Notes: a model not told the origin generated them from the sequence alone. Positions 37,701 through 50,430 are shown, counted from the first letter of the stretch. The stretch: DNA of 64,000 nucleotides from Ciona intestinalis (GCF_000224145.3 NW_004190397.2:229033-293032), one strand, 5' to 3'. Translations and numbers: made by a program.

Positions 37701-40700
37701 ACCGTACAACGACTTTAGAAGTCCAACTAGGGCGTAGGAGGGGCAATAACCCGGCAGATGATGCTAAGACATCGCGGTTTAACTCTGAGAATAAACTGAT
37801 GCGAAAAATTTCCGCTCCCACAAAATCTTCGCGAGGAGACGGAAAATGGTCAAATGATCTTGACACGGCAATGAATTTGAACAGAAGACGCTCACAGCCA
37901 ACGATTGATGAAAATGAAGAGGTAATTGTGTTTTAACTTGCATTAAATGCAGTCATATGCGACTTTTTTTGTGGCATGCACATGCAGTATACAATGGCTC
38001 TGCTTGTTTGTATAAATGATCAACAGCAGGGTATTGGCCAGTTTACATTTAGAACTAGGGTGCTAGGTAAACAATGTCGCCCTTGTTTTAAATAGGGTGC
38101 CAAATATACGCTATTGGCCAATCCTTGCCGAAGTCCTATAACCATAGCATACAATGCTGTAGAACCTCACCCATATAGAATACACTGTCCACTCTGTTTC
38201 AAGGGTAATAAAGTTTTTCACATTGTGGGTTTTGAACTTCAAGGGTGGCTGACAGTATCCTAATTTTATTCAGTACTGCATATACAGTAGGGTGGGGAAA
38301 GACGGACACCTTTAGCGCTTGATATCCTAACCGTGTTTTAAACAATTATCAACAGTCTATGGGAGTCATGAGGATACGGTTTTATAATTCCTTAAATGTT
38401 CTTTGTTTACTACCAAATAGGACGAAAAAATAGAACAAAAAGGCGTCCTATTTTTTCCACCCAACTATATTATAGTTTAAGTTATACATAAAAATGATGG
38501 GTTGCAGAGAATTTGGAAGTTTAAAGGGGGGTAAAAAAAAGTTTTGGAAACACTGGTATATACTATATTAAATTATGATGTGGGCATTTTCCAAAAAAAA
38601 AGATTTTTTTAAACTTGTCTTAAAGCTCTGTACAGCGAAACGGGGAATGGCTCATTAAATCAGAATAACAAAATTTTCAGGTTGTTTCAGCAATGAAACA
38701 TCGGTTGGAGCGAAAAAAACTTTATCAAGAGAGTCGAAACCGAAGTGACAATCTAGTAAAATCAAAGTGAGAATGATTTTCAGTTGTTTTTATTTTTATC
38801 TCAGCTGAAAGTATGTTTAATACATGTAGTTTGCTAACGCAATCATTTTTAACTATTTATAATTATTTGGGAAATAATTTTTTGTTTGTTTTTTGTTGAT
38901 TTACTTACTGTTTTTAATTGAGTTTTATATGGTTTTGCTAATTTATTTCTGATTTAAAATACAAAAGTGAATTATGCAGCAACGTCATAAAACACTAACT
39001 AGTAAAAAATGGGAAGTAAAATTGTAAAAATCAGCACAACACACTTTTTTAAATAAATCAAGTATTTAAACAGTAAAAACCTACAAGATTACATAACAGC
39101 TTTAGTTTAAAATCTGGGGTGCTACCACATCTAATGTGGTATCACTCTTATATAGTAGGGTGGGGCAAGGTGGGACACCTTTAGCACGTAATATCCAGAT
39201 ATCTTGATTGTGTTTTAAACAATCAACAATGATCTATGGAAGTCTTGGTGATACGGTTTTATAATTCTTTGAATGTTCTTTGTTTACTACCAAATGGGAC
39301 GAGAAAATAGAATGATAAGGTGTCCCATTTTCCCCACCCTACTATACATTAATCAAGCTATCGATAATTTAAATCAGTGATGAACTAAGCGAAAGGTATC
39401 GAAGAATTAATCGCCGATTTTCCGCTGATGATTTTAACAAACATACAAGTGCAATACAACGAGGGTGAGGTTTCAATTATTTGTTTTATATTTTTTGTTT
39501 TGTCTTTACTTGTAATTGCTTAATGTTTTAATAAATTTATTGTGTTTTTTGTTTTGATTTTGCCGTAGACAAAAATTGAAAAAAGTTTTTTTTTATTATT
39601 ATTTTTTTAGTTGTAATTGCTTAACGTTTTAAATAATTTGATTGTGTTTTGTGGTTTTAATTTTGCCGTTTTTCATGTTATAAATAACACTTTTTAAAAA
39701 AAACATTTATTTTTTCAAAATATGAAAAATCTAATTTATAACTAAAAACATTCAACTTAAAAATTGGATTTTCTTGAAATTCCAAATGAAATTCTTGTTT
39801 CAAAAAGTTGCATGAATAACAGTTTGCCGAAAGTAACACACAACATACAACAAACGCAAACAAATATAAACAAACTAATTAAACTCACACAGTGCTGTAA
39901 TTTTAAATAGAACAGCGCTCTTAACTGTTGTATAAACAAAATGCTTAACTTCAAATAATGATTAACGTGATTTAATAATAATGGTATGATACGTTACCAG
40001 TTGCTAGTTAAACTTTAGTGATTTAATTAAAATATGATTTATAATCTGATTTATATGGTTATATGACGCCCATAAAGCTTTGTTTTTTAATATGTAGTGT
40101 TAAAGTATATGATTTATGATAAATGTATGTAATACTATACACATAGTTAAATCCCACAGACAGTAAGCCTATCGTGAATGTATGGCTGATAATTTGGACA
40201 ACCCATTAGTGACCACTAGGTTGGAGCAATTGCCGTCATGTGTCTTGCCCAAGAACACATACGCTCACAATGGTAGCAGTGACGAGCCTTGGACCCATTA
40301 CCTCTGGGTTAGGGGCAGTAGTGTACACGTAGGCGCCAAAGTTTTATAAACACAGGGGGGGCAGGGATATTTAAACACACAATCCTGTGAAACAAATCTA
40401 ACTTACTGGTTGTAATGTTTACTAATTAATACAGTGTAAAAAAGAACATTGGATTTTTTTTACACAAAAAAGATAATTATGACCAAAAAACACTTCTGAT
40501 TTATCTTCTAGAGCAAAGATATCATCTCCCGCATCCACAAATGCTAACAAAAGTCCCAAGATCGCTCGTCCCGTGATCCGACCTCCCCGGAAAAGGAACA
40601 ACCATCCTCCAGGATCAAACAGCATCCAGTTCGACAGCGAGGATGATTCCGAAGCTCTTCCGGATGAAAAGTCCCCTCCAGAGGAGAGGGAAGATCAAAA

Positions 40701-43700
40701 TGATGAAGAAGAGACAAAGACACAAGTTGGCAGGCGAGGGAGCGTTCCTGTGACGACTATGACAGCCGCTAGGGGTCGTATGAGAAGAAGAGCATCTTCG
40801 CATGAAACAGGGAACCCGCATAAAGTAAGTTCGGGGTGTATTTAGGAATTTATTTAAGGGCCCCCCCCCCCCTTAAATAAATTTCCAAGCGACAACAGAC
40901 AAAAACCTAATAAAAGTAAAAAATGAAGCATTCTGATCAGTGTCTAAAAAACAATCGCTTTTTTGTTTAAAACTACACGTGTCTGCTCCAGACAGCTAAT
41001 AATTCAAGTATCACAATCAGAAATTTTGGATATTATATGCTAAAGGTGTCCAGTCTACCCCCACCCTACTATATACATTTTTCACCACATTAATCAATAA
41101 GGCCTATAGAACACCCTATAATAAGTTTAACCTCTCTAGAGAGCAGTCTCTGGCACCAGCATAGAAAGCGGTTACAACACGATGACCCCATGTGACCACG
41201 AGGCAGGTGACAACCTGGGTCTCGATATAAAACTTCGTCAAGAAAGAATAAGACAGAGCGAGAGATACCGGGAAATTTTGGAGAACCCCGAAATTATCAC
41301 TTTTGGCCAATGGAGGGTGTAAGTGTTTTAATTTTAAATGAATGAAATTTATTTCGTCTTCCGTCAAATTGTGGAAGGACAGTTTTACTTTTAAGAGCAT
41401 AATCTTTTTTTGCTGTATTATTTTTACAGTTTTTAGTCGGTATTAGCACCATAAAGTATCAGAAATTATATCATAAACATGACTTTAAACATGATTTAAC
41501 AGTATTGCGCTAAAGCAAGCTAAAAAGAAACAAAATATTCTGATCTCCCTTTCACTCTTCCTTTCTCTCCTCCACTCTCCTTCTCTCTTTCCTCCCACTC
41601 TCTCTCTCCTCCCTGCTCCTCCCACTCTCACAAATCCTCATTCCTCTCCACAGTAAACAAGAGGGAAACTATGCTCCTGAAGAAATGTACGGAGCCACGG
41701 AGCGAACTCGCATCAGATCTTCCACCGACAGCGACGCTCGTTCCCCCACTAGAGGGACGAAACCCCTCATTGAGGAAAATGGTTTTGGTGATTGTGATGT
41801 CATAAATGGGAATGTTAACAACAATGGAGCAGTCATTACCAAGTCACATGGTGTCAACAATCAAGGTTTGTTTTTGTGCTTGTCGGATTTGTTTGTTTTT
41901 ATACTTGTAGTGGTATTTTTTGTTAGAATTTGCTTGTTTTTATGATTTGTTTGTGTTAAATTTTGCTTGTTTTTATAATTGTTAGATTTTTGTGCCAATT
42001 TTGTACTTGTCAGATTATGTGTGTCGTTTTTGTGCTTGTGATTATGTCCGTTTATTTTTAAGATCGATAGTTTTTTGTTCTTGATTTGTTTGTTTTTTAT
42101 ATAAATTAATAATACATTGAGACCTCGTAAAGGCTCGTATACTACTTTTTAATCCTTAATTTATTAATTATTTGATTATTTCAGACAACAGCAGTGGTTC
42201 AGACACTGATAGTTCCCATGACACGTATAATGCTGATGAAGAACAGAGTCTTAGTGTTTTTGACGTAAGTTTTCCCCTGTAAAAAATATGGTCATACACC
42301 CCAGGTCTCAGGTGTGCCTCACTGAAGACCTAACCCTCATAGAACAGTATAGACTGGGACCAATAGGCCTACACCCCAGGTCTCAGGTGTGCCTCACTGA
42401 AGACCTAACCCTCATAGAACAATATAGACTGGGACCAATAGGCCTACACCCCAGGTCTCAGGTGTACCTCACTGAAGACCTCACCCTCATAGAATAAAAC
42501 AACCTTGCCCCAATAAGCCTACACCCCAGGTCTTAGGTGTACCTCACTAAAGAGCTCACCCACATAGAATAAAACAACCTGGGACCAATAAGTCTACACC
42601 CCAGGTCTCAGGTGTACCTCACTAAAGACCTCACCCACATAGAATAAAACAACCTTGCCCCAATAAGCCTACACCCCAGGTCTCAGGTGTACCTCACTAA
42701 AGAGCTCACCCACATAGAATAAAACAACCTTGCCCCAATAAGCCTACACCCCAGGTCTCAGGTGTGCTTCACTAAAAACCAACTTATTATATTCCAGGAC
42801 CTCCCTAGCTTAAACAGTACCGCTATGATGGCTGATTACTCTGTATCCTTATGTAGCAATGCTTCAGATCTCCCAGCAGTGGATGCATCAGAACATGGTA
42901 AAATACTTGTATTTAAACATATAGTAGGGTGGGGGAAGATGGGACATCTTTTCATTCTATTCCTGTCCCATTTGGTACCAAACAAAGAATATTTAAAGAA
43001 ATATAAAACTGTGTCCTCACGACCCCTAAAGACCGTTGTTAATTGTTTAAAACACGATCAGGATATTTGAATATTATGTGCTAAAGGTGTCCTCTCTCTC
43101 CCCACAGTACTATATATGAAATTAAATATTTAAAGCTAGCTTTTCTGTATAACACTTGAGACAATAGTGAGTGTTATATAAAGACCAGCTTGGTAGTTAT
43201 AACACTCGCTCTTGTCTCATCTAACACTAAGGATGGTTAAAGTTGGTTAACAGAAACTGCACCATTCTCAGTGTTAGATGAGACATCTTAATAATTATAA
43301 AACTCCAACAGAAGAGACACCGTCTCCTATTACCCCAACACCAGCTCCAAAAGCTCCAAACAAAACTATCAACAAGCTTTTGAAAGGAGGTACATTGTGG
43401 TTAAATAATATTATAAAAAAATCTTTTTTTTCAATATTGTATTAAAATATTTTTTGTCTTTTTTTTCATGTTGTACTCAATTTTTTTAATTTTTTTTAAG
43501 CTATATTAGTATAGCTTGGGTCTAGGCTAGAGGATATGGGTTTAATTTCCATGCTGCTGCTATTGTGGGCGTATGTGTCCTTGGGCAAGACAATTAATGA
43601 CAATTGCTCCAACCCAGTGGTCACTAATGGGTTGTCCAAATTATCAGCAATACAAAAAAATAAAACTTCACAAAAAAAAATTGAAAAAGTTCACAAAAAT

Positions 43701-46700
43701 AATATTCACCCACAAAGTAACATACATGGTAACTCATAGGCAGGCACAAGGTGTATGAAACAGAACACCCGTGTTATAACGAGTGTCATTGCCCCGCCAT
43801 ACAAGGTAAACAAGTTACATTCATTAATTCATATAATATGAATACAAATAATTTTTTTATATTTATTCTTAGTAAAATGGTTCGTGTTTTATTCTTTTTA
43901 TCGTCCCATTAGGTAGTAAACAAATAATATTTACGGAATATAAAACAGTATCCTCATGATTTTAAAAAAGTGTGTTAATTGTTAAAAGCACGATGGAATA
44001 TGAGCTTTTTAAAAACATGAAGAGCCTTAAACCAGGTATTTATTTATTATTTTTATTAATTCATAATAACCATTATGACATCACAGGGTTGAACGGAATC
44101 GTTGATTCCCCCTTTTTCAGTCGTCCGTATCAACAATCAAGTCCTTTACGAGAACGAGGTAATTTAATTACCTGGGCGAGTCTAGAACTCAGAACCCCTA
44201 GAGTGTGAAAACAATCGTTTTAATACAAATAAAATATTAGGTACAAAGAAGTTCTACAATAAACAATACCGACCAAAAAATGTGATATATTTGCAAGTAT
44301 TGTTAAAATATTCCAACTGTACTGTTTTTATTACCGTAAATGTATTGTTTTCCAATGGTCTTAAACTACTTTTATGCTATTTAATTTATGATCATATATA
44401 TATATTTAATTTTATGTTAAATTTTTTTTTTTAAAAACATTTTTACTTAAGTTGCCAGTGACGATATGAGCAAGTCCTCTGCTGCCTCCGGTGTTGATTT
44501 AGCTGAGAGAATGGAGGAAATGTTAGTAGAGCATAAGATCGTGCGTGACGCGCTTGAACAGCTTTATAAAAGTCTTGACAAAGAAGAACGCCAAAAAGAA
44601 AAGTAAGAATTCTATTTTTAGGTAATTGGGGGGCACCAAAAAAAACTTTTTCGTGCATTTTTTCCTTAATTCTTAATAATTATTTTTTGTTTTTCAAAAT
44701 TGTAAAAAAAATCTTAAAAAAAAATTATGCATAAAAAATCTATGTACATCGGCTTTAAAAATAAACATACACCTAACAGTACCTAGCATTGAACCTGGTA
44801 TCCTTTGGTTTCAATGCAAGCACCTAACCACTAAGCCACGCCACAGAACCAAAACTTGTGTTCATAAAATAAATAATAATATCTGATCAACAAAAAAAAA
44901 TATTTTTTTTAGATTTTTTTTAATTTTTTTTTCGCTTGCAACTTATTTTCTTGGTTTTGTCTAACTACTGAGCCATGGTTAAAGACAATATATACAGTAG
45001 TATTTCTATTTATTTCTTTTTTATTTGAACAAATTATTTTCAGGTTAGAAACAGAAAATCGAAAACTGTGGCAGCAAAATGTCGATATGACGAAAGAAGT
45101 TATTCGGCTGACGAAACTATTGGTAAGTGATGTCATAACTAATTAACTAATAAGGTAGGGGGGGGGAGATGGAACACCTTTAGCACATAATATCTAAATA
45201 TCCTGATCTTATTTGAAACAATTAACAACGCTCTTTTAAAGTTTCGTGAATACGGTTTTATAATTCTTTAAATGTTCTTTGTTTACTACAAAATGGGACG
45301 ATAAATAGAAGGAAAATATGTCCCATCTTCCCCCACCCTACTATATATATATTGTAATGTCATAATTTATGTATTTTTATCATTATCATAATTTGTCCGG
45401 CGCTGTGGCAAAGTGGTTAGCGTGTCTGCCTGTAACCCAGAGGTAATGGGTTCAAGGCTCGTCGCTGCTACCATTGTGTGCGTATGTGTCCTTGGGCAAG
45501 ACATTAACGTCAATTATTCCAACCCAGTGGTCACTAATGGGTTGTCTATATTATCAGCCATATATAAAAAAAATCCTAGAAAATTATTACCCACAAAGTA
45601 AAATACATTGTAACTCGTAAGCTGGCACGAGGTGTATGAAACGGAACATCTGTGTTATAACGGCTGTCGTTTTCCGGCCACGCAAGGATAAAATAAGTTA
45701 CATTCATTTATAATTAAGTAATATTTCTTATTATAATGAAGTATTTTACCATTTTCATATTATCAAAATTATTGTTATTGTAATAAAATTAAATTTACAG
45801 GATTCTAAACAAGAATCAAATCGCCATGAAGCAAAACAACTAACAAAAGTAAGAAAAATGTATTTGGTTGGGGCAAAATGGGACATTTTCACTCTTTTTT
45901 TCGTCCCATTTTGTAGTAAACGAAGAAAATTCAAAGAATTATAAAACCGTATTCTTACGATTTTAGAAATGCGTTGTTAATTATCAAAAACACGATTTAA
46001 ATTATGGAATTTATTTAAAACATGCCGAGCCTTAAACCCTGTATCTTCTGATTTAAAACAATTGTTTATTCACAGGGTTTAACAAAAAGCAAAGAAAGTC
46101 AAACTGACCCACACTTGATGAAAAATACGTGGTATAAAACTGAACTAAGGTTAGTGTATGATGTCATAATTGGGTATATGATGTCATAATGAGGTGTATG
46201 ATGTCATAACTAGGTTATTTTGTCACAAAATTTGGGAATTTTTTGTCAAAAATTTTTGGATTAGTTTTTAATAATTTTTTTTTTTAATTTTGTTTATGGT
46301 TGCCACTCCCATGCCCACAGTTCGGCTGCTAAAGCTGTTGCAGTGTGTGGATAAGCAGACATGACTTTTAGTTGGTTTGGTCATTTATATCCTCGTGGGT
46401 GGAAACTTGAGTGACTTATCCCTGGTTGCCACTCCCATGCCCACAGTCAAGCTGCTAAAGCTTTTTTTTTAAATGTTACTATTAGATATTTAATCTTTTG
46501 AAAAAAAAACTTTATATTTATATTGTTTTAATTTATAAAAAAAAAGCTTATTTTTATTAAGTAAAAAAAAATTCATTTTTATATTGTTTTAATTTATTTA
46601 GTTTTTGTCTATCGTGGCCATAGGTAAGGTTTCTGTTGTATTAATGTATATCTCATGTTGTCATGTTGTATGCAATATATAGTAATTGTGTTATAATTCT

Positions 46701-49107
46701 TTGTAATTTTTGTTGAAGTAATTAAAATATAATGTAGCTTTAAATGTGCTAAAAGCATGAATTTGTAATCTAAATATTGTATAGTGGGGTGGGGGAAGAT
46801 GGGACACTTTTTGATTTCATTTTCTCGTCCCATTTGGTAGTAAACAAAGAACATTCAAGGAATTATAAAACCGTATCCTCACAACTCCCATAGACTGTTG
46901 TTAATTGTTTAAAACACGATCAAGATATTTGGATAAAGTGCTAAAGGTGTCCCATCTTCTCCCACTCTACTGTATATTTCTTTATAAGGGTTTTTGTGGA
47001 TAGGCAAACTCAGGCCCAAATTTCTGGTCCTAGTGCATACTTGCTTTAGTCTAGGACCTCATCTATAAAGAATAATAGAATAAAAATTTTGGCAAAGTAC
47101 TCTGTTCTATTCTACATGGGTGAGGTCCTGCAGTTTTCTGAGCCTTATTTTAAAACTTAATAGAATATAAATTTTGACAAAGTACTCTGTTCTATTCTAT
47201 GTAGGTGTCGCAATTTCTGGACCTTATTTTAAAAATTAAGAAATAAACAAATTAATTTACTATAAATATGACCTACAGATACAAATTGTTCCAATATAAA
47301 TAGGACCATACATTTACTAATGCAGGCTATTCAACTATATTCATGTCGCACACACAAGGTATAACTGTAGCTAATGCTAGAAGCTTTTTGCAGCATTTTT
47401 ATAAAAAAAAAATGATCAAAATTTTGATCATTTTTTGCAGCTAGCAGTAATTTTAACACCATAGCATTATTTTATGCAAAAAAAAATATTTAATTTTTTT
47501 TAATTTCGGTCCAAAAATTTTTGGATTTGTTTAAAAAATAGTTTATTATTTAATAAACTGCTTTTAATAATTTTTATTGTAATATAATTGCTGTAATGGC
47601 CAACTCTAGTCTATATTTTAGGTTTCATGGCATGCCATGCTGTAGGACCTCATACATATAGAATAAATTACACATTAATTGCATACAGTGGCAATTATAA
47701 CTGATTAACAGTCATTATAATGTCATTTGCTTTTTGTTATATGTATAGTTATATTTTCAAAACATGTTGTCGTGGGGCAAGATGGGATATTTTGAGGCCC
47801 TATACATTTATATAATTTTTAAATATTCTTTGTTTATTACCAAATGGGACGTTAAACTAAAAAAACGTGTCCCATCTTACCCCACCCCACTATATGTCCA
47901 TAGGCGCCAAACTTTTTAAAATGCAGGGGTGGCAAGAATAGTTAGACGCGCATTTCTGGAAAAAAGTATTATAACTTTAATATAACATTTAAAAAGTAAT
48001 ACAAAAAAATATGACTTTTTGGGACAAATCATTACTGATTAATGCAGTATATAAATTCCACAGCCTGTCTACCCCGCCACCCCAGGTTTGGTGCCTATTG
48101 ATATGCCATGTGCTGTCATATGTGTGTCTTGTGTATTTAGTAAAAACCATTTAGTGTGTATTACATCATAATGTATATTGTGATGTCATTGGAGTCTTAT
48201 TTTCACACAGGTCCGTGGAAGGGGAAATAAAAGAAGCAGCTGACCATTTGAAAGAGGTTTGTTGCTCCAGTAGTTGTGAAAATAATATCTGTTGAAGACA
48301 TCCATGTTATAACTTGACAGTGCGCATGAGGTGTATGAATACACCATGAGTGTCTGGTGTATAAGAAGACATCCATGTTATAACCTGACAGTGAGCATGA
48401 GGTGTATAAATACACCATGTGTGTTTGGTGTATAAGAAGACACCCATGTTATAACTTGACAATGAGCATGAGGTGTATGAATACCCTATGTGTGTTTGGT
48501 GTATAAGAAGACACCCATGTTATAACTCGACAGTGCGCATGAGGTGTATGAATACACCATGAGTGTCTGGTGTATAAGAAGACACCCATGTTATAACCTG
48601 ACAGTGAGCATGAGGTGTATAAATACACCATGTGTGTTTGGTGTATAAGAAGACACCCATGTTATAACTCGACAATGAGCATGAGGTGTATGAATACCCT
48701 ATGTGTGTTTGGTGTATAAGAAGACACCCATGTTATAACTCGACAGTGAGCATAAGGTGTATGAATGGATCATGTGTGTCTGGTTTACAAGAAGACACTC
48801 ATGTTATAACTCGACAATGAGCATGAGGTGTATGAATACCCTATGTGTGTCTGGTGTATAGGAAGTCACCCATATTATTACTTGACAATGAGCATAAGGT
48901 GTATAAATACACCATGTGCGTCTGGTTTACAAGAAGACACCCATGTTATAACTCGACAATGAGCATAAGGTATATAAATATTACTCTCAGGTTAAAGCAC
49001 TGAAAGAAAATTTCAACCAAAAAATCGACGCAGCAGAGCAAAAACTTACCCAATTGTTAAAAAAAGTAGATTCGGAAGTCAAACACGGAAACAGTGACCC
49101 CACATAA
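34739..49107 (+). CDS. SxIP-motif coiled-coil protein, 18 exons, 920 residues
   Basis: Exons, all in phase: 34739-34770, 34994-35334, 37254-37921, 38681-38766, 39378-39464, 40512-40824, 41140-41318, 41654-41865, 42185-42264, 42798-42897, 43312-43389, 44087-44158, 44452-44602, 45044-45122, 45801-45848, 46076-46149, 48211-48256 and 48991-49107. A TAA in frame directly before the ATG fixes the start; this exon opens at 34691 after TTTTTTACAG, so a 5' UTR exon or a trans-spliced leader precedes it. Residues 12-15 (SKIP) and 21-24 (SRLP) fit the [ST]x[IL]P EB1-binding motif in a basic Ser-rich context. The middle is disordered, with an Arg/Lys-rich block (about 180-250) and an acidic run (DQNDEEETKTQ). 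Residues about 755-845 and 868-912 are heptad-rich coiled coil (LAERMEEMLVEHKIVRDALE, then LKKVDSEV). I infer a microtubule plus-end or centrosomal protein. The family is not recognised. A variant polyA signal ATTAAA lies at 49149-49154. Confidence 0.85.
34800..34975 (+). mobile_element. SINE fragment in intron 1
   Basis: It contains AGACACTTAACGGCAATTGT, CCACTAATGGGTTGTCC and CCCACTCAGTAACATAC, then a shortened tail. It fills most of the 223-base intron and ends close to the exon 2 acceptor. Confidence 0.75.
36500..36691 (+). mobile_element. G-MITE copy in intron 2
   Basis: The ends are AGTAGGGTGGGGGAAGATGG and CCATTTTTCCCCACCCCACT, flanked by TATAT on both sides. Confidence 0.85.
38286..38465 (-). 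mobile_element. G-MITE copy in intron 3
   Basis: Reverse-orientation copy, AGTAGGGTGGGGAAAGACGG to CCTATTTTTTCCACCCAACT, slightly shortened near GATATCCTAACCG. Confidence 0.8.
39154..39343 (-). mobile_element. G-MITE copy in intron 4
   Basis: Reverse orientation, AGTAGGGTGGGGCAAGGTGG to TCCCATTTTCCCCACCCTACT. It ends about 34 bases before the exon 5 acceptor. Confidence 0.85.
40175..40340 (-). mobile_element. SINE head and body in intron 5
   Basis: Minus-strand copy with the body (CCACTAGGTTGGAGCAATTG in plus-strand reading) and the B-box region (plus strand GAGCCTTGGACCCATTACC). The A-box end is disrupted. Confidence 0.65.
42290..42775 (+). repeat. 75-bp minisatellite in intron 9, about 6.5 units
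   Basis: CACCCCAGGTCTCAGGTG recurs every 75 bp (42301, 42376, 42451, 42526, 42601, 42676, 42751). The unit resembles a dispersed short sequence seen singly at 27160-27235, 38100-38180, 47590-47670 and 62130-62190 (CCTAAATCCCAGG..ACCTCACCCACATAGAATA). The array appears to be a local expansion of that sequence. Confidence 0.9.
42923..43111 (+). mobile_element. G-MITE copy in intron 10
   Basis: The left end is AGTAGGGTGGGGGAAGATGG and the right end the variant CCCCACAGTACT. It starts 25 bases after the exon 10 donor. Confidence 0.85.
43505..43822 (+). mobile_element. SINE copy in intron 11
   Basis: The head is diverged, but the body GGGCAAGACAATTAATGACA, CCAACCCAGTGGTCACTAAT and the tail AACACCCGTGTTATAACGAG..GTAAACAAGTTAC are clear. 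Confidence 0.75.
44765..44850 (-). mobile_element. tRNA-like SINE head of a different type in intron 13
   Basis: On the minus strand, GGCGTGGCTTAGTGGTTAGG matches an A-box and CCAGGTTCAATGCTAGG a B-box. The body does not match the main SINE, so this is another tRNA-derived family or a tRNA pseudogene. Confidence 0.5.
45151..45342 (-). mobile_element. G-MITE copy in intron 14
   Basis: Reverse orientation, from GGTAGGGGGGGGGAGATGG to CATCTTCCCCCACCCTACT. The G run at the left end is expanded. Confidence 0.8.
45399..45710 (+). mobile_element. Best full-length tRNA-derived SINE, reference copy
   Basis: The head GCGCTGTGGCAAAGTGGTTA is an A-box match, and GGTTCAAGGC at 45449-45458 a B-box at tRNA spacing. 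The body has TCCTTGGGCAAGACATTAAC and CCCAGTGGTCACTAATGGG; the tail has TAACTCGTAAGCTGGCACGA and CCACGCAAGGATAAAATAAG. This defines the family as tRNA-derived. Length is about 310 bp. It lies in intron 14. Confidence 0.85.
46300..46470 (+). repeat. Duplicated motif in intron 16
   Basis: GGTTGCCACTCCCATGCCCA, then CAG..GCTGCTAAAGC, occurs twice about 118 bp apart with CTTGAGTGACTTATCC between. A reordered single copy lies at 10690-10810. This is an old dispersed repeat of unknown type. Confidence 0.6.
46783..46971 (+). mobile_element. G-MITE copy in intron 16
   Basis: The ends are AGTGGGGTGGGGGAAGATGG and CATCTTCTCCCACTCTACT. Confidence 0.85.
47768..47893 (-). mobile_element. Short G-MITE copy in intron 16
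   Basis: The ends GTGGGGCAAGATGGGAT and GTCCCATCTTACCCCACCCCACT are present, but about 65 bp of interior is deleted. Confidence 0.75.
48287..48985 (+). repeat. 71-bp minisatellite in the last intron, about 10 units
   Basis: The unit includes CACCCATGTTATAACTCGAC, GTGAGCATGAGGTGTATG and GTGTCTGGTGTATAAGAAGA. Neighbouring units differ by a few bases. It starts about 30 bases after the exon 17 donor (48256) and ends next to the acceptor of exon 18 (48991). It is the same unit as 18262-18655 on the other strand. Confidence 0.9.
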
Positions 49108-50194
49108 CCCCTAACGCGACCTACAGTAACCTTAATTCCTCATATTTAATTAAAGCTTTATAATTTTACAGAAATATCAAAAAATCGGTTTTATTTCGCA
49201 ATTTTCAATGTTGCTCTTTTTTTCGTGTTGCCATTTCCTGTACTTTTTCCGAATACTCATTGGTAAAAAGCAATGAGTTTTGCATTGAGCAACACTGTTT
49301 CTGTGATTTCTATGTTCGTCGCATAGTACGTTCTAAAAACCGTAGTAATTTTTGATTATCGAAGTTTTTCTTCAATATGGGTACAGTTTCGTCACTGTCG
49401 CAAAACAAGGTACATACTATTTTGCTGTGACGTTACAACAATACGCAATATATAAAGCAACTGTCAAAGGTACTGGGTTCAAATCTCACTGAAGTACAGT
49501 AGGATGGACATGTTTTGATTCTCTTTTTGTCCCATTAGGTAGTAGACAAAGAATATTTACAGAATTATCTAAACGTAGCCCTGCTACTCTAAAAGAGCGT
49601 TGTTAGTTGTTCAAAAAACGACAGAAATGACGCGATTTAGGCGCTAACGGTATCTTTTACTACAGTATTACATAGTGGTAGAGCGGGAGTAGATGAGACC
49701 CCTTTTCATTCTATTTTCTTGTCCCATTTGGATGTAAACCAAGGTTTAGAAAACCGTATCATTACTCTTCCATAGAGCATAAAGCTGCCGTTTTGTCTAA
49801 AGGTAATATAGTTTCAATTTTTACTAAAGTATGTGAATGACATTCACGACAACGAAGAACAAGAGAATTGACAAAAGCAAAATAACGGTAGTAACAGTAA
49901 AACAACAGTTGTTAAAGCACGCTTATTGATAAAAAAGAAAAAAATAATGTTTAAGATAAGAGGCGTGACCGTTACACCCTACAGACGATACAACGTAAAA
50001 ATTGAGTAAATAAGATCTAATTAAATCTATTAAAGTTCTAATTGAAAGGAACGTGTGCTTAAGTAGTATAGTACAACGGATGGTGAATGTGAAGTCCTTG
50101 GTCAAGACATTAAAAAGTAATTTCTTTGACCCAGTTGTCCATACTTTCAGCCATACATTAAGAAATACTCACTCAGTTACATATATCTAGTAAC

Positions 50195-50430
50195 TAGTAG
50201 CCTAAGGCTCGTCGCTGCTATTGTAGGCGTATGTGTCCTACTTAACGACAATTACTCGAACCCAGTGGTCAGTAATGGCCAAATTATGAGCCACAAATAC
50301 AAAATACTTACCCACAAAGTAACATACATGGTAACTCGTAAGCTGACACGAGGTGTACGAAACAGAACATTCGTGTTATAATGACTGTCGTTTTCCAGCC
50401 ACGCAAGGATAAAGTTGCATGCATTTAAGT
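50195..50430 (+). mobile_element. SINE copy without A-box
   Basis: It runs from GGCTCGTCGCTGCTATTGTAGG through CCCACAAAGTAACATACATG to the tail CCACGCAAGGATAAAG. A second, shorter piece precedes it from about 50085. Confidence 0.7.

Noticed and set aside
42288-42497. Repeat-protein-like frame (SQVCLTEDLTLIEQYRLGPI)
   Set aside because: The 75-bp minisatellite has a period divisible by three, so any open phase repeats; it lies inside an intron and later units contain stops.
45399-45470. tRNA gene
   Set aside because: A- and B-boxes are present, but the acceptor stem does not close and the sequence continues into the shared SINE body; the same holds for other heads such as 63858 and 16770.
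48203-48631. Minus-strand frames with the same repeated peptides
   Set aside because: Same 71-bp array on the other strand, antisense to the SxIP gene intron.
48287-48985. CRISPR-like direct repeats
   Set aside because: Units are contiguous with no unique spacers, and the host is a eukaryote.
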